From positions 1 through 24,780 of the forward strand of contig JADNYJ010000463.1 of assembly GCA_015501075.1 (NCBI GenBank): a DNA stretch of 24,780 bases, read 5' to 3'. Positions 1 to 8,167 of the stretch are shown piece after piece (the first letter of the stretch is position 1; each line of letters opens with the position of its first letter). A program made the translations under genes and the position numbers. Source of the stretch: Gymnopilus junonius (lineage: Eukaryota > Basidiomycota > Agaricomycetes > Agaricales > Galerinaceae). The notes below the pieces were generated by a model, which worked only from the letters and a program-made list of their open reading frames with translations, was not told the DNA's origin and made no database searches.

Positions 1-518
1 AAATCCTCTCTATCCGATATACCACACAATATAGCTTTTCACCTTGACATGATCCGGTTCAAATGTAACGATCTAGACATCTGATAAGTTTGAAGTCCGC
101 TGTAATAGTGACATGGCCAACTCACCCGATTGTCTGAAGGAAGTCTCAGCTGGAACACATTCCCGTACTTCTCCTTCCACTGCAGAAGTCTATCGCCTGG
201 GTAGCCTGTCTTGAAATCATTGACTAAAGTCCTGATGATCGATAATCCCGCAAATGCAGGTCTCTTTTCTTCTATGTGAGGAATGATGAAAGCATTGTGA
301 ACCGCTGCTGCATTTTTGTCAACATGTCTTGCGTAGTAGCGTTGGAAAATGATAAGAAGGGGGCGAGCTAGGATTATAGAGAGTATAGCCAGCCAGTTCG
401 GTACAATGACGACCAAATATACGGCACTGAAACGTATGAGCCCAAAGGCGATGACTGAAGGAAGAAGGAAGAAAGGCAGGAGTTGGAGGACGTATTTTGG
501 TCCTGGAGGGATTTCCAT
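1..518 (-). CDS. Cytochrome P450, N-terminal part (runs off left edge)
   Basis: This is the 5' end of a microsomal-type P450 monooxygenase gene. The ATG at 518 sits in a good context (ACCATGG); an in-frame GTG slightly upstream is not needed. Exon 1 (126-518) encodes 131 residues: a proline-rich start, hydrophobic segments over about residues 13-59 that would anchor it in the ER, then the stretch YPGDRLLQWKEKYGNVFQL, typical of the region before the first beta-sheet of basidiomycete P450s. A 53-nt intron (73-125, GTGAGT...CTAG) leads to exon 2 (43-72), IVTFEPDHVK, which matches the usual 'EPEHVK' strand. AAG|GTGAAAAG at 42 starts the next intron, whose acceptor lies outside the window. The oxygen-binding and haem-cysteine motifs are not visible, so substrate and subfamily cannot be given. 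Confidence 0.8.
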
Positions 519-590
519 GGTCACCTCTTAAATCATCGATGGTGGTTCGAAGCGAATCTGGTCTTACGTTGGGACCAGGGGCCAAGCATG

Positions 591-599
591 CTAAATATA
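591..599 (-). promoter_or_regulatory. TATA-like box of the P450 gene
   Basis: Read on the minus strand the site is TATATTTAG, 73-81 nt upstream of the P450 ATG at 518. Position and sequence fit a fungal TATA element; this is inference from sequence only. Confidence 0.4.
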
Positions 600-600
600 G

Positions 601-1863
601 AAACCCTCCAAAACACCCATAAATACTCGCATCAATATCAAATCCCGGTAATCAAGAGCTCGAAAACGATGAAGTAATGATCGATTCGAAGACCGAGGCT
701 GTTGGTGGTTTATGGCGCAAGGAAGTGATATAAAGGTGTAGTGTTGTTCTTCAGTTGCCTACTGTGGCACCTATGTGGCACTGACACAACAGGTCTGCCA
801 CCGCGTAGTAGTAAAACCGGCATGTATTTTTGAAGAAAGATGCCTTTTAAGGGAACATATATTGTCTAGTAAGAACGAAGGAAGGGGGATAGACCATACG
901 AACCTATATACCAGTGCGTCGACTGTTTTGCGAGAGTAGGACGGAAAGAGATGAGGTGGCTAGATATAGCGGATGACAGAACGGCATTGGAAAAATTCCA
1001 GCTTGCTATCAACGTCGACCTCTCCACGATCACTACCACTCAGGCCTCCGTTCCTCTCTCCTTGTGCACATCCCTGGCGCGCATATTCCACGGCTGGATC
1101 TCTTATATCCCTCATGTCAACTCTCTCGTATTAACTAGGCATTTATCTCTGGCGCTACTACTAGTATTGATCATGATCATGGCCTGTCATGGGTGAATTG
1201 AATGAGATTGACGAGCGAAATATAGGCGACTGAAGAACATCATGGATGCCAGTATGGCATGTGTACCTTTCAAAAAGCCTGCCTTAATCTGTGGGACAAG
1301 GAGCGCTCCAGTACTCAATACCTGACTATGATCGGTGTTAAGCAACTGCAGGTCAAGGTGGCAGGAGAGGTCTTGCAATATGTTCTCTCTTTGAAGAGAT
1401 AAGTACACATTGACATCTGTTCCCATACTCATGTCTCCCAGTACAGACCAGTACTTGGCTTGGGGAGTGGGGAGGGTCGAGAGAGACGAAGGTATAGTCC
1501 TATTTGCACTGCTGTATCGGCCTCGATACACAAAATAGAACTTTGGTGATTTTCGGCCATGACAGCTTGAATCACGCACAATCAGGCGCCTTTCGATACT
1601 TCCGTCTTTTTACCTTTTTCAGAAGTGCTGAAAAATAGGGCACTACTTTGAAAGCTCTCCCACTGCTTCAGCTTCAGAAAAATTGGATCCAGAAAGCTCA
1701 ACTGTAATAATCCTCTTCGGAGAGGTTTATGAACTCAAGTCATTCGCTGCACTATAAAGCCGCGAGGGCGTCGTCCTGAAAATTACAGCGCACGCTCAGA
1801 GCTGGGGAAGACAATTTCCGGATGAATACTATACAAATACTATTTATTTTTGACCTCTACGAC
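601..1863. other. Intergenic, no recognisable gene
   Basis: About 1.25 kb lies between the P450 5' side and the 3' end of coproporphyrinogen oxidase. Short open frames exist (for example 951-1196 plus and 1187-1579 minus), but they show no motif, no splice logic and no family resemblance that I recognise. The right end must hold the HEM13 3' UTR and poly(A) site; no clear signal was assigned. Confidence 0.5.
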
Positions 1864-2931
1864 TCATACCCAATTTCGCGGTTCTTTCAAAACAGCAATC
1901 ACCTTACCTTCTTCTGTACCTTCTTCCCCCATATCTGTCATATACTCCCAGCGGGCTGTCTCCGGCAAGCTCATCAAAATGCTCTCAATCCTCGCTCCGG
2001 GTGTCATAAGTCCAAACTTTGTCCCTCTATCGTAAACCAAATTGAATTCGACATATCGTCCCCTCCTGATGAGCTGCCAGCGTCGCTGGTGGGGTGTATA
2101 AGGCGTAGGAGCGCGGATTTTGAGGATAGGGAGATAAGAAGGAACGAAAGCGTTTCCGACCTCTTGAATGAACGAGAAGATTTCCTCTTGCGTAACAGGA
2201 CGCTTGATATCTGGGCTGAGACGACCATGGTTGCCTTCATTAAGATCGTCAAAGAACAGTCCTCCGACTCCACGGCATTCACCCCGATGAGGGATGTAGA
2301 AGTACTCGTCGCACCATTCTTTGAACGCAGGGTAGAGCTGTGGACCATGTTTATCACAAGCGGCTTGTATTGTCGAATGGAAGTGCACAGCATCCTCTTC
2401 GTAGAGGTACGAAGGCGTCAAATCTGACCCTCCGCCAAACCACCATGCAAGGAGTTCCGGTTCCTGCTCTTGAGTTTGGTCGGGGTCGACAGCCTTCTTG
2501 GGCTCCGTGATCTCGAAATACCGATAGTTAGCATGAACAGTTGGCGCGTGCGGGTTACGCGGGTGAACCACCAGGCTGATACCAGCTGCAAAGAAAGGTA
2601 GACCCTCAGGACGATCGGGAAGGGGCATGGAAGTATGATCAGATCGCATCTGCTTTATAGCTGGTGGTGGAAGGATGCCATGGACGACGGAGATGTTCAC
2701 TCCGGCTTTTTCGAGGATCGAACGAGGGGTGTCGTGTGCGATAGTGGCCTCATCGTCGTGGGGTACAGCGAATACACACGATTTTCCACTGCCTCCTTGT
2801 GCGCGGATCCATGAATCGCGTTTGAACAACGGAGCGTTCGGGTCGAGCTTCTCAAAAGCAACAACGATTTCCTCTTGTAATTTGTTGATATACTCCTCGA
2901 CTCGCTGGCGCATGGGCTTTTTAGAAGCCAT
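1864..2931 (-). CDS. HEM13: Coproporphyrinogen III oxidase, oxygen-dependent
   Basis: A single-exon gene of 355 residues. The enzyme oxidatively decarboxylates two propionate side chains of coproporphyrinogen III to give protoporphyrinogen IX, using O2, in haem biosynthesis. Family signatures run in order along the protein: GGSGKSCVFA (about 46-55), the active-site block WWFGGGSDLTPSYLYEED (163-180) followed by HFH, the strongly conserved FYIPHRGECRGVGGLFFDD (about 211-229), and RGRYVEFNLVYDRGTKFGL (290-308). The tail, SLPETARWEY to LKEPRNWV, matches the usual C-terminus. Length agrees with fungal enzymes. The N-terminus (MASKKPMRQRVEEYINKL) lacks a mitochondrial presequence, so a cytosolic enzyme as in yeast is likely. 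The start ATG at 2931 has context TTCCATGGC. No introns, unlike its neighbours. Confidence 0.97.
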   Translation of the reverse strand: MASKKPMRQRVEEYINKLQEEIVVAFEKLDPNAPLFKRDSWIRAQGGSGKSCVFAVPHDDEATIAHDTPRSILEKAGVNISVVHGILPPPAIKQMRSDHTSMPLPDRPEGLPFFAAGISLVVHPRNPHAPTVHANYRYFEITEPKKAVDPDQTQEQEPELLAWWFGGGSDLTPSYLYEEDAVHFHSTIQAACDKHGPQLYPAFKEWCDEYFYIPHRGECRGVGGLFFDDLNEGNHGRLSPDIKRPVTQEEIFSFIQEVGNAFVPSYLPILKIRAPTPYTPHQRRWQLIRRGRYVEFNLVYDRGTKFGLMTPGARIESILMSLPETARWEYMTDMGEEGTEEGKVIAVLKEPRNWV

Positions 2932-3392
2932 GGAATCGTTGGGGATGTATGGAGAGTGAAGGTGGGTGCGGATCGAGGTGGTTAAATATCAAACAGGCTA
3001 AATAGAACCCGGCGTGAAAAATCAGCTCACCGGCAAAGGTGTGTGTTTCACTGCGCCATATGCCGCTGGTTCCACGTCGGCCTTGTCAAATTGTCGTCGT
3101 GGACCGTGGTGGACGTTATAAGAGGTATGTTCGAGGTTATGATCTAGACTGCCCCGCGACCAATCCGAGGCAATCGTCGGTGGTCCTAGCCCATTGCCAG
3201 CCCCTGAACCGGGTTATCTTATCACCAGAACTAGGCATTTCATCTTATCTGAGCTCAGAGTACACTATTACTATACATTGATACTATTCTACACAACCAT
3301 TTACACCTAGAGATCAAACATCCCATCCAAGGTCAAATAAAAACATCTTCCCAAATTCGATCTAGTCATGATTTAGAGTCCAAAATAATATT
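2932..3392. promoter_or_regulatory. Intergenic: HEM13 promoter and transporter 3' flank
   Basis: 461 bp separate the HEM13 start (2931) from the transporter stop (3393); both genes are on the minus strand, so this holds the transporter terminator and the HEM13 promoter. A TATA-like ATATTTAA (minus strand, about 2981-2990) lies 50-60 nt upstream of the HEM13 ATG. A CCAAT pentamer occurs on the plus strand near 3160. Neither was tested. Confidence 0.4.
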
Positions 3393-4859
3393 CTATTCCT
3401 TTTTCTTTTTATCCTCCTGCCTAGGCGCCCGAGGACGTGTCCCAATGGTATACCCAACTGTTCCAAGTAGCACAAGAACCGCACCTGTCCACATCATTCT
3501 ATTATCCACCTGCGGAGGCTTCTTCGCAGAGGCGCCTTCGCCAACAAAGGCACCACCAACAGAGCTGAATATGGTATCAAGATCGACACCCAACACATTT
3601 GAAAACCACCCCCCGTCCGGTAAGGAGATTCCAAGGGAAGACGACAGCTTTGCCAGTGCAGAGTGGGTAGCATCACGCACGGCCAGGCCCACTTTCGACA
3701 CGCCAATCACACTGATGATAAGGCTCACAGCTTTACGCACGACAAGCACGAGGGTGACTGTCAGTGCAGTGACACGCGTCGTTAACCTGTGCACACCGGC
3801 GACACAAAAGAGTTGTGTAATAGTGTTTAAGAGGAGAGGTAGGTAGATGTGAGGGATAGACACTGAAAGCATGATATGACTGAAGCCCGTTGAAAGGGTA
3901 TTTGCGTTGAGAGGTGGCTGAGTGATCGAAAGTAGCGAAACATTCTCGGATTGCGGAAAGAGGTGGATCGGAAGATGTGGAAGGGAATGTGGCGGGACGA
4001 TGTTCATCGGAAACTCGGTAGTAAGATTGCCTGCTGCAGGAAGAGGAATTGGAAGGCTAAAAGTAGCTCGAGGGCCTGTGGAATTGATTTCGTCCATTTG
4101 GGTGCTCAGATCGCGCAATAGAGGGATGAACAGTGGAAGTGCAAGGAAGTGGAGGTAAAACATGGACTCTTGCCATGGAGCTGGGCCCTCAGACACTGAT
4201 TGGCCAGAGGATAGTGTAGGCCTGCCATGTTTCGAGTATGTCCAATCTTGGATCAAGCCAAGAAGGCCTGACAGAAGGAGAGCCGACGTTAGAATCCCGA
4301 TGCCTGTTGCATAGGTATAGGGATTGGCATTAGCTGTCAAAGCAGATTTGGAGGAAGAAGGTTGGGCGGAAAGAGTCGTAATAATCACTCCGCCAGTGAC
4401 TAGTAGCACAGAGAGTACTTGTGTCGTGGTATATCTACATAAAGAAATTTCAATTTTATTATTATCATGTTTTTCGATGTCATACCTTTTCTTCGAGATC
4501 AGCCAGCCCATAAGCATACTAATAATCAGACCCCCACTCCTGAATATAATATGCACGGCCATGGGAATGCGATACGCAAACGCAGCGTTGTTTAGCAGAG
4601 AAATAAAGTAGAACAACGCGACCTGGATAAAATAGTGTACGATCGGCACCCTACGCGGCCTGAACCTCGGACCAAGCCACGTCCACACAATGAACTTCGG
4701 TAACCCATATAGGGAAATCACCAGGAACTGAAAAAGCGTTAGTACCGACCCAATATTGGGATGTTCAAGTGTAAGTTGCTCCAGCGTAATCGCATTGCTG
4801 CAGCATCCACCAAAAATTAGGGACAGAGTCGTCAACCAGCTTGACAGGAGGGATATCAT
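3393..4859 (-). CDS. YEA4: UDP-N-acetylglucosamine-type nucleotide-sugar transporter (UAA/SLC35B4 family)
   Basis: A multi-span transporter that would exchange UDP-GlcNAc (or UDP-xylose) across the Golgi/ER membrane to supply chitin and glycan synthesis. The family signature FGGCCSNAITLEQLT lies near the N-terminus and HIIFRSGGLIISMLMGW about 90 residues on, followed by SKKRYTTTQVLSVLLVTGG; all align with SLC35B4/Yea4. Two exons: 4486-4859 and 3393-4434, split by a 51-nt intron (GTATGA...TGTAG) that has no stop and is a multiple of three, so it can be mistaken for coding. The spliced product is 471 residues with about ten hydrophobic segments. I chose the ATG at 4859 because the longer frame opens only with GTG. 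The C-terminal region is longer than in animal homologues, with a Ser/Gly-rich loop before the last membrane span, and ends DKKKKE, fitting a KKxx ER-retrieval signal. The exact sugar specificity is inference. Confidence 0.88.
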   Translation of the reverse strand: MISLLSSWLTTLSLIFGGCCSNAITLEQLTLEHPNIGSVLTLFQFLVISLYGLPKFIVWTWLGPRFRPRRVPIVHYFIQVALFYFISLLNNAAFAYRIPMAVHIIFRSGGLIISMLMGWLISKKRYDIEKHDNNKIEISLCRYTTTQVLSVLLVTGGVIITTLSAQPSSSKSALTANANPYTYATGIGILTSALLLSGLLGLIQDWTYSKHGRPTLSSGQSVSEGPAPWQESMFYLHFLALPLFIPLLRDLSTQMDEINSTGPRATFSLPIPLPAAGNLTTEFPMNIVPPHSLPHLPIHLFPQSENVSLLSITQPPLNANTLSTGFSHIMLSVSIPHIYLPLLLNTITQLFCVAGVHRLTTRVTALTVTLVLVVRKAVSLIISVIGVSKVGLAVRDATHSALAKLSSSLGISLPDGGWFSNVLGVDLDTIFSSVGGAFVGEGASAKKPPQVDNRMMWTGAVLVLLGTVGYTIGTRPRAPRQEDKKKKE

Positions 4860-4940
4860 CGCCGTATAAGATAAATTTGGAGGAGTAGGTGGTGGAAGGT
4901 AGGGTTTGTGCACCGTAACTGAGCGTTATACATTCGCCAT
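4856..4940 (-). promoter_or_regulatory. Two upstream ORFs in the transporter 5' leader
   Basis: Just upstream of the transporter ATG (4859) are two upstream ATGs on the same strand. One (4940-4926) encodes only MANV and then stops. The second (4933-4856) is a 25-codon frame whose TGA overlaps the transporter start as ATGA. If the transcript starts above 4940, both would reduce or regulate initiation. The transcription start is not known. Confidence 0.4.
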
Positions 4941-5743
4941 CTTGGTAGCTGGTTCGAGTCAAACGTGGACGACGCGAGGACCGGAGTTGCCGCGAAGTTC
5001 GAACACGTCAACGTCGATCACGTGATGAAATTAGGGCGCGTCGACAGCGTTGACGCCGACGGTTGCGGAAGTGAGATTGAGTGGAAAAGGGAAGGCACAC
5101 GACTTGAGGCTGGAACAATATGTTTACTGGAAAACGTGGTAGGCAATGGTCCCCTGGTGTGATAAGTAGTGATCAGTACCATGTCATGAACATTTCAGAA
5201 GGCAAAGGAAGGGTCGGTCGCAGAGACCTTTCAAATGTCAAAGACTCACAGTTCAAGCTCGATAAACTCTTTTAACCAACTTTATTCAACTCCTGATAAA
5301 ACCACAACCCATTATGGCGCAGGATATGGGGTTTTCAGAGAGGGATAGGCCACCGTGTGTATTATGCAGACTCCACTTTTCTGGATCTTGCATAATGGAG
5401 TGCACTTGAGGTCTTCGACGCGTCATATCGGTAATGGACACGACTCTTTCACTATAGACAAATTCCGTAGTATTCATGGGAAGGACTTGAAGATCATCGA
5501 TCATGAGTCATGGCCCGGCGTATTCTGGGGAGATAATTTCAGTCGAGTGGTAGGAATGCCTAGCGTGATGATCCTTACTTTTCATTCTTTGATTGAGTTG
5601 GCATGCTGGCAGTTTAGCATAGTAAGTAGTCGTGGTTCAACGATGCTAGTTCGGCTCCACAGCTTGGACCTCGGCCCGGTCCCACAAGTTGAACATGTCG
5701 TTACAAGATGGATCGGACAAGATACTGATAAGTGTAAGGTTTC
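4941..5743. other. Intergenic: transporter promoter side, no clear gene
   Basis: About 0.8 kb upstream of the transporter. It holds a perfect 8-bp palindrome TCACGTGA (5018-5025), an E-box type site for bHLH factors such as Cbf1, about 160 bp above the transporter ATG. A plus-strand open frame (5355-5885) was judged non-coding because it runs into the inverted-repeat element and has no family features. Confidence 0.45.
5018..5025. promoter_or_regulatory. Palindromic E-box TCACGTGA
   Basis: A perfect palindrome upstream of the nucleotide-sugar transporter. The CACGTG core is the known target of fungal bHLH regulators. Function here is inferred from sequence and position only. Confidence 0.35.
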
Positions 5744-6100
5744 ATTATTGCTATTTGCAATAAAGATGGCACTCGTGCGAAATCCATCAAAAATCGCACC
5801 TTCCAAGGTCCCAACTTCCGTCCGCCATAACTCAACGAAAACTCAACCGTTCTCGACGATTTTATGTGCGTTCGATTCGCCTTAACGAGCTCTATTGTGC
5901 CCCATAATTTTCGCAACGTAAAAATTAGTATATAAAAATCTCAAATTTCCCAGCCTTGTGTTAGCTGTGTAAGCCATAACACACCAAATACGCAGAAATC
6001 CTTGGATGTTGCTTCGAATATCAGTTCATATAAGCTAGTTACAGTGCGCCCCAACGAAAAAATGAAAGAAATCGGTCCAGAATTGACTGAAATCGAGTTC
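5744..6100 (+). repeat. Left inverted arm of the element
   Basis: Pairs base for base with 6425-6781 on the opposite strand. Nearly identical through 6075, then lower identity to about 6100. Includes an AT-rich patch (AAAAATTAGTATATAAAAA) near 5921-5939 that resembles a TATA region. Confidence 0.85.
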
Positions 6101-6216
6101 AACCGCAAAGGCATGTGCACATTGCAGGCTGTGACTCAACAGTCACCCATTCTCTTTCCCCGCTTCGCCACACATTACCCCACACTCCTTTGCATTTTCA
6201 TTCTTTCCCTGCTTCT

Positions 6217-6411
6217 ATGCCCAACCTTACTAGGCGTAAAAACCAATCCAAAGGCAAGACGACCGGTCAACGGAAGACATCGAAGCCGGCCAACGAGAAT
6301 GCCGGCATTGAACATGCTCAAACTTCACGCGCTGTCAAACCGATCTTCGTCGATGTGGTCAAAGATAAAGAAGGAGTGACTGCTGTGACGTCGCCAGCTG
6401 GCAGCTGGTGA
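6217..6411 (+). CDS. Small ORF in the loop of the element, 64 aa, unknown
   Basis: An ATG at 6217 opens a 64-residue basic protein (starts MPNLTRRKNQSKGKTTGQRK, ends VTSPAGSW). It is preceded by a strongly pyrimidine-rich tract (about 6145-6216), the usual look of fungal core promoters just above a start codon. I do not recognise the protein. It could be the 5' end of a host or transposon gene captured between the arms, a real small protein, or chance. The same frame is open further upstream (from 6115), but the CT-tract/ATG arrangement makes 6217 the more natural start. Confidence 0.3.
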   Translation: MPNLTRRKNQSKGKTTGQRKTSKPANENAGIEHAQTSRAVKPIFVDVVKDKEGVTAVTSPAGSW

Positions 6412-6424
6412 CATGCACAGAGAC

Positions 6425-6781
6425 AAACTCGATTTTGGTCATTTGCTGGCCGATTTCTTTCATTTTTTCGTTGGGGCGCACTGTAACTAGCTTATATGAA
6501 CTGATATTCGAAGCAACATCCAAGGATTTCTGCGTATTTGGTGTGTTATGGCTTACACAGCTAACACAAGGCTGGGAAATTTGAGATTTTTATATACTAA
6601 TTTTTACGTTGCGAAAATTATGGGGCGCAATAGAGCTCGTTAAGGCGAATCGAACGCACATAAAATCGTCGAGAACGGTTGAGTTTTCGTTGAGTTATGG
6701 CGGACGGAAGTTGGGACCTTGGAAGGTGCGATTTTTGATGGATTTCGCACAAGTGCCATCTTTATTGCAAATAGCAATAAT
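6425..6781 (-). repeat. Right inverted arm of the element
   Basis: Reverse complement of 5744-6100. Two visible substitutions in the outer 332 bp relative to the left arm (near 5773 and 5898 in left-arm coordinates). Ends at 6781, after which the flanking sequences no longer match. Confidence 0.85.
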
Positions 6782-7048
6782 TACTCTTTCATATTTACCA
6801 AATACAAGGATCACAACAAGATGGTACAAAATGCAGGAAAGAGGGAAGAGATGCTGATCTTGAACACCGAAAAAAGGAAAGAGAGGGAAGTGTGATTACG
6901 CGTACGTCCGATATTTCGTCTTTTCCTATGGCTGAAATGTCTTTGCGATGTTTGCATGGGTCGTCCACGCCAGGGTATGTATTGTGGGTATGGTTGGACG
7001 ACCAGCAAGAAAGGTGGTCGCCGGGGAGTAACACCATCGAGTGGCGGC
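6782..7048. other. Calcineurin B 3' flank
   Basis: 267 bp between the element's right end and the CNB1 stop codon. It should contain the CNB1 3' UTR and terminator. The open frames seen here on the minus strand are only read-through past the CNB1 exon 7 donor. Confidence 0.4.
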
Positions 7049-7988
7049 TCAAAATAGATCCTCGAGAGTCATTTGTTTGACGATATCCTAGAGGTTTAGA
7101 GTGAGAAGCATTCGGAAGGGAAGGAGGGGAAGAGCAACGTACAGTGTTGGCCACTGTCTGTGCGAATTCTTCGAAGCTCAGTTTTCCATCTCCATCCTGA
7201 TCGGCCTCCATGATGGTCTTATCGACGATTTGTTGCAATTGTTGATCCTGAGTGTCAATTCCGTAAGGGTGGAACAAGACGGAGACGAGGAAAATATTCA
7301 CCTTCAAATTATTGCCAACCATCATTTTCAGCACGAGGAACAACTCTCCGTTGGAGATGAAACCGTCTCTGTCAACGTCATACACGTTGAAAGCAACTGC
7401 CATGAAGGAAAAAGCAAGAAAAGTGTCAGATATCCAAACTAAAATAGAACAAAGAAAACCTACATCTCAATTTCTCTTCCCGACCACCACGACTGCTGAA
7501 AGCGCTTAGTCCACCGACGAACTCCTGAAAGTCGACCGTTCCTCCACCACTAAAGATGAATTTACGACTCATAAGAAAGCATTGTTATAGGAAGCAGAAG
7601 AGACGCACTCTTGGTCGAAGATGGCAATCATCCGCGAGGCTAAAGGATTTGTTGCAATCTGGGGTATTTGTAAGAACTCTTCGCGATCGATAGATCCAGA
7701 GCCATCGCTATGCGTTCCGCCTTGTTACTACTGCCCAAGAATTTCGGAGGTTCCGCTCCAGCCACACACCTATCGAGCTTCATAAAGCGCTTTTTTAAAC
7801 GTTCCAACTCGGGTTGAGTGACTAAAAGGGCATCGTAGATGAATGAGGTCTACGGATGGAACGACAAAATTTGACAAACAATTGGAGCGTCTCTCCATGT
7901 CTTCCATAAACTGAGAAGCTGAAAGCATTCGAGTGATCAGACCTCAGTTAGGAACGCCAGGACCATAGAACGTACGTGTTTGACCCAT
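7049..7988 (-). CDS. CNB1: Calcineurin regulatory subunit B
   Basis: The calcium-binding regulatory subunit of the protein phosphatase calcineurin, acting with the catalytic A subunit in calcium/stress signalling. Eight exons rebuild a 175-residue protein, the normal length: 7976-7988, 7880-7918, 7770-7821, 7609-7707, 7464-7549, 7302-7396, 7143-7247, 7049-7087. Introns are 54-67 nt with GT...AG ends, and all phases agree. The product starts [17 protein letters not shown], a good N-myristoylation signal (Gly2, Ser6). Four EF-hand loops are complete: [36 protein letters not shown] and [12 protein letters not shown]. It ends [12 protein letters not shown], as in fungal orthologues. The first exon is only 13 nt of coding sequence, so it is easy to miss. 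Confidence 0.96.
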
Positions 7989-8167
7989 TTTGTTGTGTAG
8001 AAGAGGTCCTGGCGATCAACTTGAATTAGATGGGGTTGGTTGGGGTGGAAGAGCTCGAAATAAAGTGATAAGCTTCGCCGAGGTGTGACTATGAATCGGG
8101 TTTCCGTGAGAACCACGTGCTGCTCGCCTACAACGCCCAGGCCATTGCACACTGCACAGACCCTTCT
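7989..8167. promoter_or_regulatory. Divergent promoter between CNB1 and MSS1
   Basis: The two start codons (7988 minus, 8168 plus) are only 179 bp apart, so both promoters must share this stretch. It contains a CACGTG hexamer at 8114-8119. No TATA box is obvious on either side. Confidence 0.6.

Larger units (their letters stand above)
5744..6781. mobile_element. Non-autonomous inverted-repeat element (MITE-like, ~357-bp arms)
   Basis: A ~1.04-kb element made of two long inverted arms (5744-6100 and 6425-6781) around a 324-bp centre. By eye the outer ~332 bp of the arms differ at only about two positions, so the element is recent. The inner ~25 bp of each arm are more diverged but still related, and weak inverted similarity continues toward the centre. 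The ends read TTGCTATTTGCAATAAAG, itself nearly palindromic, and both are bordered by TA, compatible with a Tc1/mariner-type TA target duplication. No transposase is encoded, so it would need one in trans. It sits 268 bp beyond the calcineurin B stop codon and about 0.9 kb upstream of the transporter. An alternative is a segmental inverted duplication, but terminus symmetry favours a transposon. Confidence 0.8.

Noticed and set aside
951..1196. 81-residue plus-strand open frame with a hydrophobic tail
   Set aside because: Short, isolated, no similarity that I can name.
1187..1579. 130-residue minus-strand open frame between P450 and HEM13
   Set aside because: No recognisable family, no helpful context and atypical composition; not supported as a gene.
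4860..4913. N-terminal extension of the transporter
   Set aside because: The extended frame opens with GTG only and lies outside the conserved family start.
5355..5885. 176-residue plus-strand open frame
   Set aside because: It crosses into the left arm of the inverted-repeat element and shows no motif, so it is probably chance.
8117..8167. N-terminal extension of MSS1
   Set aside because: It would need a GTG start; the ATG at 8168 gives a good mitochondrial targeting sequence.
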